A stretch of 64,000 nucleotides of DNA from contig NC_010581.1 in NCBI RefSeq assembly GCF_000019845.1, positions 2,857,501 to 2,921,500 of the forward strand. The letters are read 5' to 3'. The position numbers and the translations under genes are program-made. The notes under the pieces were generated by a model that was not told where the DNA came from, did not search any database, and was given only the letters and a program-made list of their open reading frames with translations. Source of the stretch: Beijerinckia indica subsp. indica ATCC 9039. GTDB lineage: Bacteria; Pseudomonadota; Alphaproteobacteria; Rhizobiales; Beijerinckiaceae. Positions 10,119-18,201 of the stretch are shown here, piece after piece (the first letter of the stretch is position 1; each line of letters begins with the position of its first letter).

Positions 10119-11183
10119 TCAGGATACGCTGTAACAGCGTATCCCGCTGCCTGCGACGACCGAGCGGGCCGAACCGTCCTCGAAGATCCGGATATCGCGG
10201 AAGCGCGCTCTGCCTCCAAGACGCTGGAAAAGCGAGTTCGCGATGAGCCAGACGCCGACGATCTTTCCCGGTACCTTGTCACCGATCGCCCTGCGATAAT
10301 CGGCAGCTATCCACCGAGTCTCCTCCTTCCACTTTCCGAGGTTTTCCGTACCGGATTCGACGATCCAGTGGGTCTCGCGATCGCACCACCATGTCAGGGG
10401 GCAAGCGAAGTGATAGCCGGCCGGCAGTTCTTTGCTCCAGAGGTAGGTGATGTCGAGCCCATTATCGAATTCGACCGCCACGCTGATGTAGTCATGCGTC
10501 AGGGCCAGATCCTCGGGCAGCTCAGAAGGAAGCTTCTCCACCAGCCACGACCAGGAAAGCCGGGTCTGCTCATTAAGAGGCAGGTCCAGCGGCGTCTGGA
10601 GGATGCAGCAATCGCCGTCATGCGTGTCGACCAAAATGTCGGTCCCCGTGCCGGAGAAGATGGTCACGTCCCCGAACATATCCATGAACTTCCAATTATC
10701 CGGCGGGCTCACCACAGTGGGGGGAGCCTCCGTGAGTTTGATCGAATAGCCAATGCCGCCTTCAAAAGCCGTCCGGGGAGCTGAAATCACCGCGCCGTCC
10801 GTGCCGTCCCACCAGGAAAGCGCTTTGCAGAACACCTCGACTTCCCCATCAGCCCAGGCCTCGAAGACGGTTTCCGCCTCGAAGACGATCTTTCGGATAG
10901 GGCCACTTTTCCCGATCCGGACCCAAAGCGAATATTTGGGCTGAACGATCACCGCGTGGTCCCGATCGATGATATTGGCACCCGTTGAGGACACACTGAA
11001 ACGTTGCCCCTGCGTGACCATGCACCCGGTTGGAGTCCATTCCGCCTCCCCTCCGGTCAGAACGGTTTCCCCTGATCGTACGGGCTCGATTTCATCGAAG
11101 ATGCGCGCCGCCGCCCTGCGCTGCTGACTGTCCCAGCGCGCCATGGTTTCCTGTTTGACAGCTTCCCGGTCGATTTCCGTCAT
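10119..11183 (-). CDS. DUF3047 domain-containing protein
   Basis: 354 residues, no signal peptide or membrane helix evident. The C-terminal half matches DUF3047 (LSWSWLVEKLPSELPEDLAL at about 225-245, then DDYISVAVEF-like and WSKELPAGYHFACPL). The N-terminal half is rich in beta-prone segments with a glycine/tryptophan pattern, perhaps a jelly-roll-like module. Function unknown. It is divergent from a TetR regulator, with two palindromic operators between them, so expression is probably repressed by that regulator until a ligand appears. Its last codons form an inverted repeat (10123-10143). Confidence 0.75.
   Translation of the reverse strand: MTEIDREAVKQETMARWDSQQRRAAARIFDEIEPVRSGETVLTGGEAEWTPTGCMVTQGQRFSVSSTGANIIDRDHAVIVQPKYSLWVRIGKSGPIRKIVFEAETVFEAWADGEVEVFCKALSWWDGTDGAVISAPRTAFEGGIGYSIKLTEAPPTVVSPPDNWKFMDMFGDVTIFSGTGTDILVDTHDGDCCILQTPLDLPLNEQTRLSWSWLVEKLPSELPEDLALTHDYISVAVEFDNGLDITYLWSKELPAGYHFACPLTWWCDRETHWIVESGTENLGKWKEETRWIAADYRRAIGDKVPGKIVGVWLIANSLFQRLGGRARFRDIRIFEDGSARSVVAGSGIRCYSVS
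10123..10143. terminator. Inverted repeat between convergent yqhA and DUF3047 ends
   Basis: GATACGCTG-TAA-CAGCGTATC is a perfect nine-base-pair hairpin. It lies inside the last codons of the DUF3047 gene and 107 bases past the yqhA stop. It could end transcription from both sides, though there is no T-run on either flank, so a factor-independent terminator is uncertain. Confidence 0.4.
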
Positions 11184-11242
11184 TGGCGTTTCCTTCTTGG
11201 GCGTTTCCTTCTCGAACCATCGCCTTTGCCAAAACCATCGAG

Positions 11243-11261
11243 ATCTCCATCAAATGGAGAT
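11243..11261. promoter_or_regulatory. Short inverted repeat upstream of the DUF3047 gene
   Basis: ATCTCCAT-CAA-ATGGAGAT, a perfect eight-base palindrome 60 bases ahead of the DUF3047 start. It may be a hairpin in the untranslated leader or a second regulator site. There is no further evidence. Confidence 0.3.
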
Positions 11262-11333
11262 TAGGTATGAACCGATGGATCTTCTGACTGTGCAAAGGTT
11301 TGATTTCATGAAGGTTGACGTGGCCTGCCCATG

Positions 11334-11383
11334 TTATTACCACGATTGTAGTAATAACATTATTGCCACGTTCGTGGCAATAA
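11334..11383. promoter_or_regulatory. Two tandem 24-bp palindromes, probable TetR operators
   Basis: Site 1 (11334-11357) has arms TTATTAC and GTAATAA around a partly symmetric core; its symmetry extends outward to ATGTTATTAC/GTAATAACAT (11331-11360). Site 2 (11360-11383) is perfect: TTATTGCCACG-TT-CGTGGCAATAA. Aligned to each other the two sites differ at only a few positions, and their centres are 26 bases apart, a spacing that puts both on nearly the same face of the helix. They lie 45-95 bases before the TetR start and 150-200 before the divergent DUF3047 start. This is the expected place for operators that control both genes. Confidence 0.75.
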
Positions 11384-11428
11384 CAACATTCCGTGCCCCA
11401 AAGGTCTTCAAGAAACGTCAATCAGCCC

Positions 11429-12004
11429 ATGGCCAGACCCGTTGAGCCCGAACTGAAAGCCGCACTGCTCGAAAAGATCATCGCCTATGTGTGGGAGCAC
11501 GGCATTGCGGACTTCTCGCTGCGTCCGCTTGCCGCCGTCATCGGGTCGAGCCCGCGCAACATCGCCTATCATTTCGGCTCGCGCGAGGATCTTCTCTGCG
11601 TGATTTTCAACACGATCAGAGAACGGATGTATGACGACTTCCGGGTGGTCCAGCAGAATGCGTCGTCTCTGGAGGACGCTCTACGCAAGCTCTGGGCATG
11701 GACAGCGGCACCGGAGAACCGCAAGCTGCTGAAACTTCTCTACGAGATCTTCGGCACCTCGGTGAACCATCCTGACCGGTTCGACGGCTATGCCAGATGG
11801 GTCGTCACCGAGCGTTTGAAATTCATCGGCAGCATCCTGGCTCGGTTCGAGATCAAGGACAATGAGGGACAGGAACTCGCGACCCTCATCATGATCATCT
11901 TCCATGGCGCCACCCTCGACCTCACGGCCACAGATGACGTCGCGCGTATTGAGCGCGTCATCCATGGATGCATCGAACGCATCAAATTACTCACGAACGC
12001 CTGA
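11429..12004 (+). CDS. TetR/AcrR family transcriptional regulator
   Basis: 191 residues from ATG 11429 (MARPVEPELK). Residues about 10-60 form the TetR DNA-binding domain, with the signature ADFSLRPLAAVIGSSPRNIA followed by YHFGSREDLL. The rest is an all-helical ligand domain without recognised ligand motifs. It is divergent from the DUF3047 gene, and two near-identical palindromes lie in the shared promoter region, which points to autoregulation and control of that neighbour. An earlier in-frame start at 11393 would read through the end of that region and is less likely. Confidence 0.88.
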   Translation: MARPVEPELKAALLEKIIAYVWEHGIADFSLRPLAAVIGSSPRNIAYHFGSREDLLCVIFNTIRERMYDDFRVVQQNASSLEDALRKLWAWTAAPENRKLLKLLYEIFGTSVNHPDRFDGYARWVVTERLKFIGSILARFEIKDNEGQELATLIMIIFHGATLDLTATDDVARIERVIHGCIERIKLLTNA

Positions 12005-12145
12005 TATCCTGATATATTGATCGCCTTCGCAAGCAATTGAGAGGCCCTGTCATCCGGCCGAGATCGTCGCGCTCCATCCGGCGATGCTGGCTCGTTATTA
12101 AGAGCAGTTCTCCCGGCTTCAAGAGGCTCTTGCCTGTGGCGTCAG

Positions 12146-12221
12146 GGCTGAGTAGCTCAGCCGGCTAGAGCACGTCATTCGTAATGAGAGGGTCGGGGTT
12201 CGAGTCCCTCCCCTGCAGCCA
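12146..12221 (+). tRNA. tRNA-Thr(CGT)-like gene, possibly degenerate
   Basis: The sequence contains TAGCTCAG and GAGC (D arm), the anticodon loop TTCGTAA (anticodon CGT, threonine) and the T-loop TTCGAGT. Pairing is imperfect. GGCTG at the 5' end can pair with CAGCC at the 3' end, but the remaining acceptor pairs fail. The anticodon stem (CGTCA/TGAGA) has two mismatches, and the T stem seems to lack one base on its 5' side. The total length of 76 is normal. It may be a pseudo-tRNA or the damaged half of an integration site at the edge of the mobile-element region that follows. Confidence 0.55.
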
Positions 12222-12424
12222 CTCTCGTCTACGATCGAATACCCAGAACCACGCTCCGCTACGAAGCCTTGCCATGAACCGCATGCGCAGCGCGTCGGAT
12301 TGGCAAACGACATAACCAGCTCGGTAGCACCGGAGAACGACACTGTCGGAATGTCAATAACATGGTTCTGATTCACTTTGCGTGCTTGGTTGGCTTGGCT
12401 AGAGTCAGGCCCCAGATAAGGGGC

Positions 12425-12616
12425 ATGCGGAAGAAAATAGGTTTGGCTTTTGGGTCTGGAATTGACCTTGAAACGGTTGAGGTTCGCGAAGGGCATTGGG
12501 CGGTTTCAGTGATCGGAAAGGGAACGCGCCTTTGTCCTGCCTGTGGCGAGGTTTCGACACGCGTCACAGTTGGCACATCCGACGCCTGCAGGATCTGCCG
12601 ATCCAGAGAACGCCTG
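12425..12616 (+). pseudogene. ISL3-family transposase, N-terminal fragment
   Basis: From ATG 12425 the translation MRKKIGLAFGSGIDLE leads into the zinc-binding segment LCPACGEVSTR, the N-terminal part of ISL3-type transposases. A frameshift near 12560 moves the homology to the next frame (HSWHIRRLQDLPIQRTPV). The similarity stops at about 12616, where group II intron sequence begins without a gap. The DDE catalytic domain is absent. A short repeat GCCCC-AGATAA-GGGGC just upstream (about 12410) may be part of the element's left end. Confidence 0.75.
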
Positions 12617-13406
12617 TGCCAGATGGGTCGCTTCAGGAGCGTGCTCAAGGCACCCCTCAAGGGGGAGTCGTGAGCCCGATCCTGGCAAACCTGTTCCCGC
12701 ATTATGCCTTCGACACGTGGATGAGACGGATATTCCCGGCCATCCCGTTCGAAAGCTACGCGGATGGTGCCATCTGCCACTGCCGAACACGGCAGGAAGC
12801 AGAGCATCTGAAAGCGGCATTGGAACAACGGTTTGCCGACTGTCACCTGGCACTGCATCCGGAGAAGACCAAAGTAGTCTACTGTGCGGACAGCAACCGG
12901 CGGGAGCGACATGCGCAAATCCAATTCGACTTTCTGGGGTTTTGCTTCAGACCGTGGATGGCGAAGAACCGTTGGGGGAAGATATTCACCTGCTTCTTAC
13001 CGGCGATCAGTCCGCAAGCGCTCAAGCGCATGCGGGTGCGCATTCGGAGTGGCGCCTGCCTCGACACGCGCCATTACCGTTGGAATACATTGCGCATAGC
13101 CTGAACCCGATCCTTCGCGGATGGGATCAATACTATCGCCGGTTCTACCCGACGGAACTGCGCAAGCTTTATGAGTACTTTGACGAGCGCCTTGGGCATG
13201 GCTTCGGCGAAAATGCAAACGGCTGAAGGGTCACCGTGGTCGCTCCCTCAATGTGCTCAACCGGATGGCGCGGCAAAACCCGAAGCTCTTCGTGCATTGG
13301 CAACACCTCGGCCGGGCAACGGTTGGATGACACGAGCCGGATGATGCGAAAGTATCACGTTCGGTTCTGTGAGCGACCGAGAGTGAAACTCCTCGGTCGA
13401 CTCGAC
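12617..13406 (+). pseudogene. Group II intron remnant: reverse transcriptase/maturase (LtrA-type) fragment and 3' RNA end
   Basis: The protein part starts inside RT domain 4 (QGTPQGGVVSPILANLFPHY), so about the first half of the maturase is missing. The catalytic box reads SYADGAICHC instead of the YADD active site, so the polymerase is dead. Domains 6-7 follow (LHPEKTKVVYC, then QIQFDFLGFCF). The maturase X segment (LNPILRGWDQYYRRF) is in a second frame and the terminal part (SLNVLNRMARQNPKLFVHW) in a third. At least two frameshifts and one active-site change show long decay. The RNA domains V and VI are still present at the end. Confidence 0.85.
13334..13406 (+). ncRNA. Group II intron domains V and VI
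   Basis: GAGCCGG at 13334 pairs with the downstream CGGTTC around a GAAA-containing loop to form the 34-base domain V (13334-13367), with the AGC triad in its usual place. Domain VI follows as CGACCGAG...CTCGGTCG (13374-13399) with an unpaired A-rich internal part. The intron's 3' end is placed near 13406 (CTCGAC). This anchors the identification of the element and its orientation. Confidence 0.8.
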
Positions 13407-13571
13407 ATCTATGTTCGTGATGGTAGCGCCCCCAATCCAGATATCCTCTCCCGGCCCGGTCCACATTATACACCTAACTTTGTGTTGATTTCGCTCAATA
13501 AAATCGACAACCTCCCTGCCTTAGAGTATTGCGATGCCCATTACAGGTGTGGTTGTCGATGACTAGGTTAT

Positions 13572-14715
13572 TCAGTAAAGCTCGATCGCTTTAATCCGGC
13601 CAGGATATTGATCAATCTCAGACTTGCAATCGATGATCGTTTGTTTGAGATCGAAGGTCGGCCCCGCCCATTGCAAGTCGTCGTACGTCGCTTTGGCATC
13701 GAGAATTCCAAAGGTATGAACGATCGCCGTGAGCTGGTCATTCTGTTTGTATGTAATTGCAGCGGCGTTTGGCTTGACCAGTTTTACAGCTGCCGCGATA
13801 TCAGATGCCTGGGGCGCTTCACCTCCTATTCGAATACCAGCGATGTTATAGACGCGGCGTAGCTTGAGGTCTTTCGCATCATGTAGCCTGATCAAGGCAT
13901 CGACGGCGTCTTTGACATAAATGATATCGAGGCGTGTATCGGACGATACGTAGACTTCATAAGCCTTATCCATCAATGGTTCCTGGATCATAAGAGTGGA
14001 ATAAGCAGTCGTTCCTCCAGGACCCCGCGCTGCACCCACTACAGACGGAAATCGGACAGCCCAGAAGTCTATCCAGCCCTTTGCATGATAATGTTCTCCC
14101 AATCGTTCCACCGAGACTTTCGACACCCCATACATGGTCGTTGGTAATTGAATGGCCTCGTTGGGCACAACGAGTTTGTCTTCCGGCTTGGGTGGTCTGA
14201 CAACTAGCTTATGTATGTCATTTGGATCCGTGAAAGGAAATAGCCCGAAAGAAGCAATTGTGCTGGGAAACAATACGCGAACGGGTGGTTTTTTATTATG
14301 TTGGCAATAGATACGAGCGGCTTCGAAGACATGCCGTGTACCCAAGAGGTCTACATCAAAACCAAGAGTGGGGTTTGCATCTGCACCTGCTGAGAGTAAA
14401 GCACCGAGATGGAAGACACTCGTCGGTTCATGCTTGTCAAAAACTGCAAGTACGTGTGACAACAAAGCCAGATCGCCTTGGACAAAAGTCACCCGATCCG
14501 CTACGGTATTATAGCGATCTTTCGGATCATATTTTGGATCTTGCGGATCACTCGGTCCTTTATTGAATCCGGTAATCCTCCGCATATCAGGATTGCAGTC
14601 GAACAACACCACCTGCACGTCCTTGTTTGTCTCCAACAGTCTCATCGCAAGATAAGATGCGATAAAAACCAGTCCCACCCGTGATAAGGATCAATTGTCT
14701 ATATTGGTCGCCCAT
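13572..14715 (-). pseudogene. NAD-dependent epimerase/dehydratase family protein with homopolymer frameshift
   Basis: A GGAG site precedes the ATG at 14715, which gives MGDQYRQLILITGGTGF, a standard extended-SDR nucleotide-binding start. The gene then shifts frame in a run of five A on the plus strand (14664-14668). With one base fewer, the protein would continue IASYLAMRLLE and run about 380 residues to 13572. Later features are FHLGALLSAGADANP, FPSTIASFG, the catalytic TMYGVSKVSVE (YxxxK) and LDIIYVKDAVDAL. It resembles L-threonine dehydrogenase/UDP-sugar epimerase relatives. Base composition is much more AT-rich than the surrounding genes, suggesting transfer. A homopolymer error in the sequence is possible. 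Confidence 0.8.
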
Positions 14716-14988
14716 TGCTAACTCCACTATTTAGTTACATAGAAGGTTAGCGCATCGTAATAAAGACGTATATGTATTATTATTTTATTTCAATATATAT
14801 CGCAGAATTATATCGAACTTATTTATGTATTATTCTACAATAATCTATTATTACTTTACTTTCTATTTCGAAAGCTAGCCAGTCTACGAGGTGAGGTAAC
14901 TATCTCCTGAGCCGGAGGCTTTAGGAAGTGAGCCGCTCAAAGCGACTGGTAGGGGACGCTAATGCCGCCCCTCATAAGTTGGACTACC
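14716..14988. other. AT-rich intergenic stretch
   Basis: The segment 14750-14880 is almost pure A/T and stands out from the rest of the window. It should hold the promoter of the leftward epimerase gene. From about 14890 the sequence belongs to the right flank of the dead IS200-type element. No gene is seen. Confidence 0.5.
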
Positions 14989-15005
14989 TCATGGTGGCCG
15001 CCTGA

Positions 15006-15435
15006 TCAGCGCCAGAGATTCAATAGCTCCAGCCGTTGATCCTCTGATCCTCTCTTTCCTGGTTCTGTTATATTCCCTGATTAAGTCTTCGTCCCGACCT
15101 ACGAAGCACCCCCGAGCCCAGAAGCGCTGTCCTGAATAATTGTAGCGTCGCTCTCCATAAACACGGGCCAAATGGATCGCACTCTTACCTTTGATGTGTC
15201 CAACCACTTGCGAAACAGCGTATTTCGGCGGAATTGCGATCATCATATGCACGTGATCGGGCAGCAAATGCCCCTCTTCGATCCGGCTTTCCTTCTAAAC
15301 CGCCAACTTTCGGAACACTTCGCCAAGATGGTCGCGAAGCTGACCGTACAAAGCCTTACGCCGATATTTCGGGATAAAGACCACGCGATATTTGCAGTCC
15401 CACTTCGTGTGACTTTGGCTATCAAACTAGTCCAT
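15006..15435 (-). pseudogene. tnpA: IS200/IS605-family Y1 transposase (TnpA), multiply disrupted
   Basis: The ancestral frame begins with ATG 15435 and is broken at once by TAG at codon 3. It continues HTKWDCKYRVVFIPKYRR with a second TAG after FRKLAV. The HUH motif region follows (LLPDHVHMMIAIPPKYAVSQ), then FWARGCFVGRDE, where about three residues of the usual FVSTVGRDE are lost. Near 15060 it shifts frame, ending EDQRLELLNLWR with a stop at 15006. Two stops, a small deletion and frameshifts show it is dead. Only the open C-terminal part (15267-14989) survives as an uninterrupted frame. Confidence 0.85.
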
Positions 15436-15455
15436 CGTGATTTAACCTTTCGTGT

Positions 15456-15981
15456 GCGTGGTGGCTCACGAAAGCGATGGTCATGGACTTCAGGGAACAT
15501 CATACCAATACTACCTCCCCGGCATAGCCGGGGATCTCCCTTACGGTTTAGAATCGGCTTCCTTGCCGCTTTTTGTGAGAACGTGCGAAACAGATAGAAA
15601 GTAGCGAATAGCTACAGCAACAGTGTCTTGAGCAAACCATGGCTTCAGAGCTTTCGATAAGGTCCGCAACGCACACAGCTCCGTTGATCAAGCGACACTG
15701 GTGCAACTGGTGGCAGTGAAACATGAAACACTGCACATATTATATTTGAGTAAAGGCATAGTTATACCAGGATAAATACTATATGCTATTCTCAGTTTTG
15801 AGTACAACCATTACAGGTCCGACATCTGTTTGAATATGCTGTCGAGCCCGTCATAGGTTGAATTAACCAATCAGCGGGATGTATACGAAAAATTAAACCT
15901 GAGCCAAGCATTTGTTTTCAGAGAAAAGTTTATGGATGGTATGATACATTATTTTCACGAATAGTCTACGAGGATCAGGGT
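15456..15981. other. Intergenic stretch with IS200-type hairpin
   Basis: A perfect hairpin CCCCGGC-ATA-GCCGGGG at 15517-15533 lies about 80 bases upstream of the dead IS200 transposase. This is the kind of subterminal palindrome that Y1 transposases recognise, so it probably marks that element's left end. From 15550 to 15980 I see only AT-rich sequence without a supported gene or RNA. Confidence 0.5.
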
Positions 15982-17314
15982 GAGCTATGCAGGATTTTGG
16001 GTGACGGCGTGAATCAGCAGTGGATTTGATTTCGGAGACGACTTCGATTCTGTCTTTGAACTTTACCCCGTTGACGACTTTCGGCAACGGATTTTGGCCT
16101 TTCAGGCGACGCCAGGTTTTCGCCGCCGCCATCACCAGTTTGAAGACCATCAGGCGCGCGGTGTCTTGCGACAGCGCGCCCTTCATGCGGATAGTGCGAT
16201 GCCTGACCATGGCGAACACGCTTTCGATCGGGTTCGACGTGCGCAGAAGATCCTAGAGATCAGCGGGAAAATCGAAAAACGTCAGCATCTGCTCGCGATC
16301 TTTGATGAGGCATTCAACAGCCTTGGCGTATTTGGGCGCGTACTTTTCGGAAAATGTCGTCATAGACGCTTCCGCCGCAGCGCGATCCGGCGACAATCAT
16401 ATGTCCCGCAAGTCTTTGTGTGCGTTGGGCTGCACGGACTTTGGAAACTTGTCGAGGACGTTCAATGTCTTGTGCAGCCAGCAGCGCTGATGGCGCGTCG
16501 TCGGGAATGCCTCGTCGAGGGCTTTCCAAAACCCGAGCGCGCCATCGCCAATCGCGACTTCCGGCGCGACGGCCAAGCCGCGCGCCTTCAGATCGACAAG
16601 CAATTCCTTCCAGCTTTGGGCGCTTTCCCGCAGCCCTGTTTGGAACCCGATCAGCTCCTTTTTGCCCTCCGGCGTCGCCCCCATTAGCACCAGCATGCAC
16701 TCGGCTTGCGGCTCCATGCGCGCCTGCAAATAGACGCCATCCGCCCAGACATAGACATAGCGGCGCGCCGACAGATTGCGCTTTTGCCATCGCCGATATT
16801 CGTCTTCCCCCTCGCCTTTCAATCGCGCGATCGTCGCTGACGAAAGGTTGGGCGCGTCCTTGCCCAGCAAGGCTGCGAGGACTTCCTGGAAATCGCCGGC
16901 CGAAATGCCGCGCAGATAGAGGACCGGCAGCAAAGCGTCCAGGCTCTTGGTTCGCCGCGCCCATTTCGGCAGGATGTTCGACGAGAACCGAATTCGAGAG
17001 CCCTCCGCCGCGCCACGGTCGCGCGCTTTCGGCTTTTCCACCTCGATCGGTCCAATGCCGGTCTGGATCGTGCGGACTGGGTCGTGGCCGTGACGAACCA
17101 CCCGTTGACGGCCGTCTGGAAACTCAAGCTCGCCGTGCGAGGCGAGAAACGTCTCGAACTCCGCCTCAACCGCCTGGGCGATCAGACGGCGCGCGCCAGC
17201 ACGCAGGATTTCGGTGAGAGGATCGTCGATTTCGTCTTTCTGGCAGTAGGAAATAACTTTATGATCAGGCAAGGCGTAACGCTCCTTGTTGGAGGTTCGA
17301 GCAGGTTTGGTCAC
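15982..17314 (-). pseudogene. IS256-family (Mutator-type) transposase, frameshifted
   Basis: From ATG 17314 the first 305 residues are intact: an N-terminal helical domain, then RTIQTGIGPIEVEKPKARDR, the DDE segment YVWADGVYLQAR with the first Asp, AIGDGALGFWKALDEAFP with the second, and the CWLHKTLNVLDKFPKS motif. The frame breaks at about 16397. Pieces of the remaining C-terminus appear in two further frames, the last being VRHRTIRMKGALSQDTARLM, then FKLVMAAAKTWRRLKG (from 16219). That last frame has no stop before the IS end and runs on to 15893. The catalytic Glu region is scrambled, so no active enzyme is expected. Confidence 0.85.
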
Positions 17315-17367
17315 TAACCCCGTTACGCCGCCTTCCTCACATCGTCACCCATGTTTCGCCATAGCTC
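15982..17367 (-). mobile_element. IS256-family insertion sequence, inactive
   Basis: The ends are matched inverted repeats. Reading inward, both contain GAGCTATG, nine variable bases, then GGGTGACG and GTGA (left 15982-16012; right on the minus strand from 17367). The total length of about 1.39 kb is normal for IS256. The transposase inside is broken by frameshifts. The right end lies only 16 bases before a superoxide dismutase fragment. I could not see a clear target duplication outside the ends. Confidence 0.8.
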
Positions 17368-17383
17368 CAAACGGATTAAGTCC

Positions 17384-17515
17384 ATGATTTACGATTCAAA
17401 GCTATTTGGGCTCGATCCAAAAGGAATCAATGGCCTTTCCGAAAAGGTGCTTGTGAGCCACTATCAAGGACAATTACTTCGATGGAATGAAGCAGCGTAA
17501 TGCGATCAGTATTCA
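17384..17515 (+). pseudogene. Superoxide dismutase (Fe/Mn) N-terminal remnant
   Basis: ATG 17384 gives MIYDSKLFGLDPKGINGLSE followed by KVLVSHYQ, clearly the same protein start as the intact dismutase at 26596 (FDPQRIKGLSEKILVSHYE). After one inserted base the match goes on in the next frame as DNYFDGMKQRNAISIQ, against ENNYGGAVKRLNAITEQ. Similarity ends at about 17515, where the leftward ABC ATPase gene ends. The remaining two thirds of the gene are absent. It is a leftover of a second chr/sod module or of an ancestral copy cut by the IS256 insertion or a later deletion. Confidence 0.85.
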
Positions 17516-18201
17516 AAATGCACTCTTCCGACGATGCCGAGTGCCGAGTCGATCCGGCCTTGCCGGAGGTATATCGTTCGCGTGCCGAGCGACTCCGCTT
17601 CATCACGATTGTGGGTCACGTAGACCAAAGTAAAATTCAATTCATTGTATAATCGAAGTATCTCATGCCGCAATTGCACATTCAAAGCTTCATCAAGAGT
17701 CGACAGAGGCTCGTCCATGAGCACGATGGCTGGCGCTACGACCAAGGTCCGCGCAAGGGCAACACGTTGCTGTTGTCCGCCGGACAATTCTCCTGGACTC
17801 GCGTTGAGATAATCGCTAAGCCCAACGAGGTCGATGATCTCCTTCACGCGTTGTTTGCATTGCTTTTCCGGAACGCGCTTTGCCTTGAGGCCGAATTCGA
17901 CATTCTCCGCCACGGTCATATGAGGCCAAAGAGCAAGATCCTGAAAGACCATGCCGACCCCACGTTGCCCCGCCTCTCGAATATTTTTCTTCGCCGTCGC
18001 GACGAGTTCGCCGTTGATCAAGATATCGCCCTTATCCGGGACAATAAATCCGGCGATCAAATGCAGAACGGTGGACTTGCCGCAACCCGACGGGCCAAAC
18101 AGTACAACACGCTCTTTGGCCTCTATTTTCAAGGACAGATCGTCGATGACCCGCCGCCTATCGTAGGTCTTACATACCGAGCGAAACTCGATCACGCTCA
18201 T
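17506..18201 (-). CDS. ABC transporter ATP-binding protein (ferric/spermidine-type)
   Basis: 231 residues from ATG 18201, with a GGAGGG site just upstream. Walker A is GPSGCGKST, the Q-loop VFQDLALWPH, the signature LSGGQQQRVALAR and Walker B IVLMDEP, with the H-loop THNRDEA. It is shorter than FbpC/PotA proteins (about 350) and lacks their C-terminal regulatory domain. It overlaps the permease gene by four bases (ATGA). It supplies energy for the importer encoded by the next two genes. Confidence 0.9.
   Translation of the reverse strand: MSVIEFRSVCKTYDRRRVIDDLSLKIEAKERVVLFGPSGCGKSTVLHLIAGFIVPDKGDILINGELVATAKKNIREAGQRGVGMVFQDLALWPHMTVAENVEFGLKAKRVPEKQCKQRVKEIIDLVGLSDYLNASPGELSGGQQQRVALARTLVVAPAIVLMDEPLSTLDEALNVQLRHEILRLYNELNFTLVYVTHNRDEAESLGTRTIYLRQGRIDSALGIVGRVHFEY

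Noticed and set aside
11331..11383. CRISPR-like repeat from two similar 24-bp units
   Set aside because: Only two units, each an internal palindrome, spaced by two bases, located in a divergent promoter next to a TetR gene; operators fit, CRISPR does not. No cas genes are in the window.
12119..12496. 125-codon minus-strand frame containing GCRGGTRTPT
   Set aside because: This is the well-known spurious translation of the reverse strand of a tRNA-like sequence, and supports the tRNA-like call instead.
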